Below are positions 33,482-38,745 of a stretch of 38,745 bases of DNA, one piece after another. A model generated the notes under the pieces. It was not told the DNA's origin. It saw only the letters and a list, made by a program, of their open reading frames with translations, and did not search any database. The position numbers were made by a program, and so were the translations under genes. Positions within the stretch are counted from its first letter, which is position 1. Each line of letters starts with the position of its first letter. The DNA comes from an uncultured beta proteobacterium (lineage in GTDB: Bacteria > Pseudomonadota > Gammaproteobacteria > Burkholderiales > Burkholderiaceae_B), in NCBI GenBank assembly GCA_903894155.1, contig CAITPF010000217.1:1-38745 (forward strand), written 5' to 3'.

Positions 33482-34012
33482 TCAGCCCTCGCGCCGGGTC
33501 AGCAACTCGACGATGCGGGGCGCAACGTCGGCTGCCTTCTGGCGCAGCATGGCGTCGTCGTTATTGGCAACCGGATGCGGGATCATCACGAAAGGATAGT
33601 CGGGCAAGCCATTGAGGCTTGAGACGATCTTTGCGCTTCTCTCGAACCGGTCGGTCATGATTCCGACGGCGGGAATGCCAAGGCGTTCGGCTGCAACGGC
33701 ATCGTGCAAACTGCACGACGAGCAGCTCCCTCAGTCGCCTATCGCAGAGAGAATGACATCGGCTCCGCTGATCGAAGCAAGCATTTCAGGCGACACCGGA
33801 CGCGTCGCGTCGGCCTTGCGCACGCGCAGGAATTCCCGCACGCCATAGTCCTTCTTGAGGATTTCAGCGAGGAAATCAAACAGGCGCTCGGTGCCGATTT
33901 TGGCGTTGTCGATCATGCCGACCACCGCCCCTTCAAGCGACGACAAGGCAGGCGCCATCCGCAACGCCTCACCGCTTGCGTCCACACGGGGATCGAGAAT
34001 TTTCATTGTCAT
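33482..34012 (-). CDS. UGSC-family selenoprotein, stand-alone (TGA at 33731-33733 = Sec)
   Basis: This is a 176-residue protein read through TGA as Sec94. Upstream are LSSLEGAVVGMIDNAKIGTE and GADVILSAIGD; the motif is GD-Sec-GSCSSCSLHD, giving UxxCxxC, and then AAERLGIPAVGIMTDRFERS and PHPVANNDD follow. ATG 34012 is chosen because AGGAG lies 8 nt upstream; an ATG two codons later and a GTG two codons earlier are in frame. A hairpin follows the TGA. It lies 45 bp after its UGSC-L partner and is the last gene of the minus-strand operon that starts at 38604. Function unknown. Confidence 0.93.
33690..33733 (-). promoter_or_regulatory. Sec codon and SECIS-like stem-loop 3
   Basis: On the minus strand, after TGA (33733-33731), CGTCGTGC (33720-33713) pairs with GCACGATG (33707-33700), 8 bp with one G-U pair, around loop AGTTT, which begins 18 nt after the TGA. 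An outer helix GCTGC/GCAGC (33726-33722 with 33694-33690) can extend it across an internal loop. Confidence 0.8.
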
Positions 34013-34057
34013 TTGCACTTCTCCTGATGAACTGGATTTTTGACGGATCGCTGCTTG

Positions 34058-35107
34058 CTACAGATCAATGGGCATGGTCACGGCGAGCGACTTCTTGCCG
34101 TACCAGGGCGGGATGATGACGCCGAACCCACCCGCAGGGCCGCCGGCGGCGACGACAAGAAGATCGTCGGGCGTGCGCAACGCGCGATAGATTTTGTCTT
34201 CGTCCTTGCGGCCCGCCACGGCGGCCTTGCCGACGTCGCGCCACTCGCGGCGAGCGACCCGCGCCTTCTCGAAGATATATTCGCGGATCATTTTCTTGTC
34301 CCAGCCCGCGGCGATGAAGATCTGGCGATGCTGCTTGGCAACCACCATGGCATAGGGGCCCTCCCAGATCGAATAGGTCAGCATGTTCGAACGCATGGCC
34401 GCCGCGTAGGTGTCGAGTATCTCCTGGGGATTCAGTGTCCACTCGTTCATGATCTGGTGAGGAGACTCGACGGCCATGACCGTCACGGCAGAAGTGCCAG
34501 GGGCAATGCCGCGCTCGACCGACAAGGGCAACCAGGTGTTGTCCTCCTCGTCTTCTGCGACGCAGAACGTGAATTTGCCGGGGTGCCCAAGGGTCGAGCG
34601 ATCGAGTTGCCCCGGGATCCCGCCCAGCACATTCAACAGGAAAAGCCGTACCGTGCGACCGACCGTCGCGTTCGCGCGGCTCGCGTTGGCCAGCGCATTG
34701 TGCGTGCAGTTAAAACCAAGCAGGCCGCGCACCGGGCCATTGATGATGACCAGGGGGGCGCTTCCGCCGGTGCTGGCAGTGCAGCCGTGCATGCCGAACT
34801 CGGGCGCGCACATCGCCTTGATGATTGCGATGACAACGGGCATGTACTCCGGCAAGCATCCCGCCATGACAGCCGCGATCGCGACTTTTTCGGCGCTGAT
34901 GCTTCGGCGACGCACCGGCTCGACGCCGATGAGGTCGTCGGCCTTACACCGACCCGCGCGCAGGAAGGCGCGCACTGCCTCCTCGGTGGGCGGGACGATC
35001 GGCAGCCCGTCTGTCCAGCCGTTGCGCTGGTACAGCTCGTTGGCAGCGACTGCGTCCGCGACTTCATAGGTGGCGCTCGACAAGGCGAGATCGGTATCGG
35101 TCATCAT
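34058..35107 (-). CDS. UGSC-L partner protein (separate form)
   Basis: This 349-residue protein belongs to the same family as the one at 31362 and the C-terminal domain of the UGSC fusion. Conserved stretches are YQRNGWTDGLPIVPPT near 26-41, VAIAAVMAGCLPEYMPVVIA near 74-93, NGPVRGLLGFNCTHNALANA near 123-142, ATVGRTVRLFLLNVLGGIPG near 147-166 and GKFTFCVAEDEEDN near 176-189. No signal peptide is seen. ATG 35107 overlaps the stop of the binding-protein gene (ATGA), implying coupled translation; ATG 35104 is possible too. The selenoprotein gene follows 45 bp later. Function unknown; it likely acts with the adjacent selenoprotein. Confidence 0.85.
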   Translation of the reverse strand: MMTDTDLALSSATYEVADAVAANELYQRNGWTDGLPIVPPTEEAVRAFLRAGRCKADDLIGVEPVRRRSISAEKVAIAAVMAGCLPEYMPVVIAIIKAMCAPEFGMHGCTASTGGSAPLVIINGPVRGLLGFNCTHNALANASRANATVGRTVRLFLLNVLGGIPGQLDRSTLGHPGKFTFCVAEDEEDNTWLPLSVERGIAPGTSAVTVMAVESPHQIMNEWTLNPQEILDTYAAAMRSNMLTYSIWEGPYAMVVAKQHRQIFIAAGWDKKMIREYIFEKARVARREWRDVGKAAVAGRKDEDKIYRALRTPDDLLVVAAGGPAGGFGVIIPPWYGKKSLAVTMPIDL

Positions 35108-36141
35108 GGTTTCTTCACGGTAGCGAGGGCTCGCTCGACGAATCGGTTTGTGTAGGTATCATCGATCCGGATCCTGGCAGCGGCAACTTCAGGGTTGAAG
35201 GTCTGTAACATTTTAAGTGTATTTTCGACGCCATCGCGAGGAAACATTCCATCGGGCGAAATGCCGTCCCGTACTTTCTCGAACGCCGCGAGATAGAGTG
35301 CGCGGTTACGCTCCAGGTAGCGCGGCGGCACGACCCGGGCGACGTCCTCGGGCGTGGCTTTCTGGATCCAGAGCAGCGCGCGGACCATCGCGTCCGTGAG
35401 CGCCTGAATAGTCTTCGGGTTCTTATCGATAAACTCGCGCGTCGAGTACAGGGTTGCAGCCGGCATCGGCGAGCCGAACAGATCCAGCGTGCCCTTGGTC
35501 GTGCGCGTATCGAGAACGATCGTTACGTCGCCGCTCATCTCGAGTTCGGTCATGACGGGATCGATATTGGAAATCGCTTCGATCTGGCCCGTGCGCACGG
35601 CGGTCAACGCGACCGACGAGGCACCCACGCCGATGAAGGAGACATCCGCCTTGCTCATCCCGTTCTTGTCGAGCAGGTACTCGACGAAGTTCTGCGTCCC
35701 TGAGCCGGGTGCGGTCACGCCGATCTTCATGCCCTTGAGATCCTTCGGCGACTTGTAGTTCGCCGCCTTTGATTTCACGATCCCAAAGGCATAGCCGGGA
35801 TAGCGCCCCTGCGCGACGAAAGCGATGATGTCCTGCCCTTTGGGCTGTACGGTGATCGTATGCTCATAGGCGCCCGAAGCCACATCGATGCTGCCACCCA
35901 CCAGCGCCTGCATCGTCTTGGATCCGCCCTGAAAGTCGCTGATCGTAACGTCCAGGCCCGCATCCTTGAAGTAGCCGAGTTGCTCGGTGATTGTCAGGGG
36001 CAGGTAGTAGAGCGCGTCCTTGCCCCCGACACCGATGTGCACCTTCGTCAGCGGGGCCCGTGCCTGCGCGGCGGCAGGCAGCGCAAACGCACAACCCGCA
36101 ACGGCAAGCCATGCTGAAAAAATCCTGGTCAGTATCTTCAT
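35104..36141 (-). CDS. ABC transporter binding protein, SsuA/NMT1-like
   Basis: This 345-residue periplasmic receptor has a signal peptide of about 27 residues (AWLAVAGCAFALPAAAQA). The mature part shows IGVGGKDALYYLPLTITEQLGYFKDAGLDV, split by the usual linker, with QGGSKTMQALVGGSIDVASG near 71-90 and KGMKIGVTAPGSGTQNFVEYLL near 136-157, typical of the NMT1/SsuA group that binds sulfonates, pyrimidine precursors or related anions. No permease or ATPase gene is present, so it is an orphan here. It overlaps the UGSC-L start by 4 bp, which ties ligand capture closely to the selenoprotein pair. Confidence 0.9.
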   Translation of the reverse strand: MKILTRIFSAWLAVAGCAFALPAAAQARAPLTKVHIGVGGKDALYYLPLTITEQLGYFKDAGLDVTISDFQGGSKTMQALVGGSIDVASGAYEHTITVQPKGQDIIAFVAQGRYPGYAFGIVKSKAANYKSPKDLKGMKIGVTAPGSGTQNFVEYLLDKNGMSKADVSFIGVGASSVALTAVRTGQIEAISNIDPVMTELEMSGDVTIVLDTRTTKGTLDLFGSPMPAATLYSTREFIDKNPKTIQALTDAMVRALLWIQKATPEDVARVVPPRYLERNRALYLAAFEKVRDGISPDGMFPRDGVENTLKMLQTFNPEVAAARIRIDDTYTNRFVERALATVKKP

Positions 36142-36223
36142 GCCTGTCTCCGGTGGAGCCGTCTTTGCGCGGCTTGTGACGTCTTGATGTATTCAGAGGG
36201 ACTTGTTCGCTATAAGCCTGGCT

Positions 36224-37381
36224 TCAGATCACCTTCTTTGCCCTCAGCCTGGCAATGGTTTGCGCATCGCGCCCGAGTCGCCCGAGAATTTCATCGGTGT
36301 CGGCGCCCTTCTCGGCCATTCGGCACGAGGGCTGGCCCGGCTCCTCGCGAAAGTGGATGGGCGTGCCGAGATTTTCGACGCCGTCAGCGCCGCGCACGAT
36401 CATGCCGCGCTCGCGCAGCACGGGCAGATCCCAGGCCTCCTTCATGTTCAGCACGGGGGCGTAGCAAATGCCAAGCGTGCCGAGATAGCTGTCCCACTCG
36501 TCGCGGGTGCGGGTCGCGAACGTGGCGGCGAGAAAGTCCTTCGCGGGCTGCTGTGCCGGGCCCCACGGCTGGCGGCAGACTTCAACGAGGTCGGGACGGC
36601 CCAGCGCATTGAGGAGAATTTCAACGAAGTTCATTTCCGCACCCGACAGCACGATGTGCTTGCCGTCCTTCGTGCGGTAGACGTTGTAGAACGCGGCACC
36701 GCCATGCAAGCGCTCGACCGACAGATCCGGGGCCTCGCCCTTGTCGATCACGGTGCTCAGGATATGGGGCGTCCACGAGATGAGCGAATCGGTCATCGCC
36801 ATGTCGACGAAATCACCCTTCCCGGTCTTGTCGCGACGCAAGAGTGCCATCAGGATTCCGATCAGCGCCGCAGAACCGAGCGCGACATCGGCCACCGGGA
36901 GCGACGGAAGGCAGGGCTCGCGCCCATCAACCTGCCCAAGGCTCAGGATGCCGGTGAGCGCCTGCGCGCCGGCGTCGTGGGATGGATTCTGCGCCAGGGG
37001 CCCCTTCTGGCCGAACGCGGACAGCGCACAGTACACAATGCCCGGTGCGCGCTCGCGAATCTGGTCGTAGCCGATACCGATCCGATCTGCAACGCCTGGC
37101 CTGAAGGATTCGATGATGACATCGGCCTGGCTCGCCAGATCGTAAAAAATCTCGAGCCCTTCCGGATCCTTAAGGTTGAGCACAACCGACTTCTTGCCAC
37201 GTTGCGTATTGCGGAAGTAGGCCGGAAATCCCTTGATCGACGGCCCGAGCCGCCGAGTGGGCTCGCCCTCCTGCATTTCGATCTTGATGACTTCGGCGCC
37301 GTGGTCGGCCATCGTCAGGCCGATCCAGGGACCGGGCAGGAAACGGGACAAATCAATAACGCGGATACCTTCGAGCTTCAA
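36224..37381 (-). CDS. Class III CoA-transferase/racemase (CaiB/BaiF family)
   Basis: This 385-residue protein shows LEGIRVIDLSRFLPGPWIG at 3-21 and GAEVIKIEMQEGEPTRRLG at 28-46. His135 (in PSHDAGAQALTG) and Asp165 (in LPVADVALGS) are 30 residues apart, like His126/Asp156 of Mycobacterium alpha-methylacyl-CoA racemase, so it may be a racemase of 2-methylacyl-CoAs and not a transferase. This is a comparison from memory. It lies 17 bp after the first CoA-transferase gene of the same operon and 82 bp before the binding-protein gene. Confidence 0.9.
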   Translation of the reverse strand: MKLEGIRVIDLSRFLPGPWIGLTMADHGAEVIKIEMQEGEPTRRLGPSIKGFPAYFRNTQRGKKSVVLNLKDPEGLEIFYDLASQADVIIESFRPGVADRIGIGYDQIRERAPGIVYCALSAFGQKGPLAQNPSHDAGAQALTGILSLGQVDGREPCLPSLPVADVALGSAALIGILMALLRRDKTGKGDFVDMAMTDSLISWTPHILSTVIDKGEAPDLSVERLHGGAAFYNVYRTKDGKHIVLSGAEMNFVEILLNALGRPDLVEVCRQPWGPAQQPAKDFLAATFATRTRDEWDSYLGTLGICYAPVLNMKEAWDLPVLRERGMIVRGADGVENLGTPIHFREEPGQPSCRMAEKGADTDEILGRLGRDAQTIARLRAKKVI

Positions 37382-37398
37382 GTCGATTCCTTAAAAAA

Positions 37399-38604
37399 TC
37401 AGAGCGCCAACCCGCCGGCTATAAGTTCATCGGCTGCGAAACCGAGCCGCCCAAGCAGAATTTCACGGTTGTCTGCGCCAAGCGCAGGGCCGGGGGCATC
37501 GATGTGGGCGGGAGTGCGCGAGAGCAGTCCTATCGCATTCTGCATATGCAGCTCGCAGCCGAGCTCTTCGTCGTGGACGCCGACGATACTGCCCCGGGCT
37601 CGCAGATGCGGATCGTTGTAAACATCGGCCACGCTGCAGATGGGGCCAGCCGCAGCCTGGTGGACTTCCAGACGCGCGAGGATCTCGGCCTGGTCGAACC
37701 CGAGAAATGCCTGCTGAAGTGTGTCTTCCAGGACATCGATATTTTCGCGGCGCAGCAGATTGCTCGCGAAACGCGGATCGTGTCCGACCACCGGGATGTC
37801 GAGTGCCTCGCACAGACGCTCGAATATCGACTGAGACCCGGCGGAGATCGCCACCCATTTTTCGTCACGCGTGCGAAACGCATTGCGCGGAGAAACGATC
37901 GGCAGGCGGCTTCCGGTGCGCTCCTGCACGAGCCCGAGCTGGTCGTAATCGAGCACGTGCGGTCCCAGCATCGTGAGGAGCGTTTCGTAGATCGCCAGAT
38001 CGACCACCTGGCCGCGGCCGGTGCGATCGCGCTCGCGCAGAGCCGCAAGCGTCAGGAACGCCCCCGAAAGACCTGTTGTCGTGTCAGCCACCGCGAAACT
38101 GGGCAATAACGGCGGCCGGTCGGCGTAGCCGTTCGCATAGGCGAACCCGGTCGAGGCTTCCGCGAGTGTTCCGAAGCCGGGACGACTGCTGTTGGGGCCC
38201 GTCTGGCCGTATCCCGAAATCCGCACCAGCACAATGCCAGGATTGATCGCGGCGAGATCGTCAAATCCAAGGCCCCAGGACTCGAGCGTACCCGGGCGGA
38301 AGCTCTCGATCACGACATCCGCATCCTGCACCAGGCGCCGGACGATCTCGACACCCAGCGGCGTACGCAAATCCGCGGTTACAGAACGTTTGTTGCGATT
38401 GAGCATCTTGTGATACAGGCCCACGCCATTCTTGCGGTTGCCCCAACCGCGCAGCCCGTCGCCTGCGCCCGGCTGCTCGACCTTGACGACCTCGGCGCCG
38501 TGGTCGCCGAGCATCATGCCGATCATGGGGCCGGCGATCAGGCTAGCCAGTTCGACGACCCGGATTCCCGCAAGCGATCGTTCGTAATATGGTACAGTGT
38601 TCAT
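37399..38604 (-). CDS. Class III CoA-transferase (CaiB/BaiF family)
   Basis: This 401-residue protein is the first gene of the minus-strand selenoprotein operon. LAGIRVVELASLIAGPMIGM is at 11-30, GAEVVKVEQPGAGDGLRGWG at 36-55 and the likely catalytic Asp174 in SFAVADTTTGLSGAF. Unlike its neighbour it has no His in the segment 30 residues before that Asp, which favours true CoA transfer. ATG 38604 is used; a GTG two codons upstream is in frame. The start lies only 29 bp from the divergent IclR start and about 8 nt from a -10 box, so the mRNA may be nearly leaderless. Confidence 0.92.
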   Translation of the reverse strand: MNTVPYYERSLAGIRVVELASLIAGPMIGMMLGDHGAEVVKVEQPGAGDGLRGWGNRKNGVGLYHKMLNRNKRSVTADLRTPLGVEIVRRLVQDADVVIESFRPGTLESWGLGFDDLAAINPGIVLVRISGYGQTGPNSSRPGFGTLAEASTGFAYANGYADRPPLLPSFAVADTTTGLSGAFLTLAALRERDRTGRGQVVDLAIYETLLTMLGPHVLDYDQLGLVQERTGSRLPIVSPRNAFRTRDEKWVAISAGSQSIFERLCEALDIPVVGHDPRFASNLLRRENIDVLEDTLQQAFLGFDQAEILARLEVHQAAAGPICSVADVYNDPHLRARGSIVGVHDEELGCELHMQNAIGLLSRTPAHIDAPGPALGADNREILLGRLGFAADELIAGGLAL

Positions 38605-38611
38605 AATCACG

Positions 38612-38625
38612 AATCCTAGAGGAAT
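38612..38625. promoter_or_regulatory. Candidate IclR operator
   Basis: AATCCT-AG-AGGAAT is an imperfect inverted repeat (5 of 6 pairs) in the 29-bp gap between the divergent CoA-transferase and IclR genes. It covers the -10 box of the minus-strand promoter and the ribosome-binding region of the regulator, so a bound repressor could control both. Confidence 0.35.
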
Positions 38626-38641
38626 ATGACTCTATGGTCAA
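38613..38641 (-). promoter_or_regulatory. Candidate sigma-70 promoter of the minus-strand selenoprotein operon
   Basis: On the minus strand TTGACC (38641-38636, 5 of 6) and TAGGAT (38618-38613, 4 of 6) are 17 bp apart. Transcription would begin near 38606, only two or three nt before ATG 38604. The -35 box lies inside the IclR coding sequence. Confidence 0.5.
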
Positions 38642-38745
38642 GGAACTCACGCCAACCTCCGGTGCGCATCGCGCCGCTGGCCGCATCCTCGACGTGCTCG
38701 AACACCTGGCCCAAGGGGGTCAAACGCTGACCCTCGCCGACCTGA
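38634..38745 (+). CDS. IclR family transcriptional regulator, N-terminal part (cut by window end)
   Basis: The 37 visible residues (MVKELTPTSGAHRAAGRILD, then VLEHLAQGGQTLTLADL) match the start of the winged helix-turn-helix of IclR regulators, where a helix of the form RA..ILD.LE is followed by a Gly-rich turn and the LADL helix. The gene runs on beyond the window. It is divergent from the CoA-transferase/UGSC operon with 29 bp between starts, the usual position for a regulator of the adjacent catabolic operon. GAGG lies about 12 nt before ATG 38634, rather far. Confidence 0.8.
   Translation, partial: MVKELTPTSGAHRAAGRILDVLEHLAQGGQTLTLADL

Noticed and set aside
27965-34012. The three TGA-interrupted genes as pseudogenes or sequencing errors
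   Set aside because: Three separate genes carry TGA at the same motif position, both sides stay open and conserved, and each has a hairpin at the same distance. Decay would not produce this pattern.
36203-37621. 472-codon plus-strand frame opposite a CoA-transferase
   Set aside because: The minus strand encodes a complete CoA-transferase here; the plus frame has no family signature.
1-38745. Insertion sequences, tRNA or rRNA genes, CRISPR arrays, tRNA-Sec or Sec synthesis genes
   Set aside because: No transposase, repeat array or RNA gene was recognised, and no selA, selB, selC or selD is present. The Sec machinery would have to be elsewhere in the genome.

Overview
The window looks like a piece of a high-GC betaproteobacterial chromosome, most likely Burkholderiales (Alcaligenaceae/Comamonadaceae type). 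The basis is family content: many Bug/TctC periplasmic binding proteins, several class III (CaiB-type) CoA-transferases, a Burkholderiales-style trimeric porin and PEP-mutase/isocitrate-lyase enzymes. No rRNA, tRNA, insertion sequence or CRISPR array was seen. Almost every gene takes up or breaks down small organic acids.

Layout. (1) 2-565: 3' end of a membrane acyltransferase-like gene. (2) 5066-569, minus strand: a complete branched-chain-amino-acid-type ABC importer (binding protein, two permeases, two ATPases). (3) 5302-5907: a YitT-type membrane protein. (4) 9685-5938, minus strand: a divergent AcnA-type aconitase followed by an orphan TctC. (5) 9887-19963, plus strand: a tight operon of HyuB/HyuA-like proteins, an MmgE/PrpD protein, an isocitrate-lyase/PrpB-like lyase, a full TctCBA transporter and an amidohydrolase. 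With the divergent aconitase this resembles a modified methylcitrate cycle for an unidentified tricarboxylate or branched hydroxy acid. A second PrpB-like lyase (20914-20018) faces it. (6) 21039-23060: a DUF4239 membrane protein and a porin. (7) 27732-23102, minus strand: acyl-CoA dehydrogenase, CoA-transferase, a 71-codon TctC remnant, an intact TctC and an enoyl-CoA hydratase.

(8) 27965-38604 is the most interesting part: a selenoprotein island. Three genes contain an in-frame TGA that reads naturally as selenocysteine in the motif Sec-Gly-Ser-Cys (UGSC). They are a 574-residue fusion (27965-29689), a 200-residue protein (30708-31310) and a 176-residue protein (34012-33482, minus strand). 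A stem-loop starts just after each TGA, and its apical loop begins 17-18 nt downstream, the geometry expected of a bacterial SECIS. The two short proteins are each followed or preceded by a gene for a ~348-residue partner (called UGSC-L here; 31362-32405 and 35107-34058). In the fusion the same partner domain is joined to the UGSC domain, so the sequence itself predicts that the two parts work together. The three units sit among TctC or NMT1-type binding proteins, two more CoA-transferases and a divergent IclR-type regulator (38634 onward, cut by the window end).

Inference: the island imports organic acids, activates them as CoA thioesters and carries out an unknown redox or thiol step with Sec enzymes. 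The UxxC(xxC) motif recalls the GrdB subunit of clostridial glycine reductase. Substrates cannot be read from the sequence. Any annotation that treats TGA only as stop will break all three genes.
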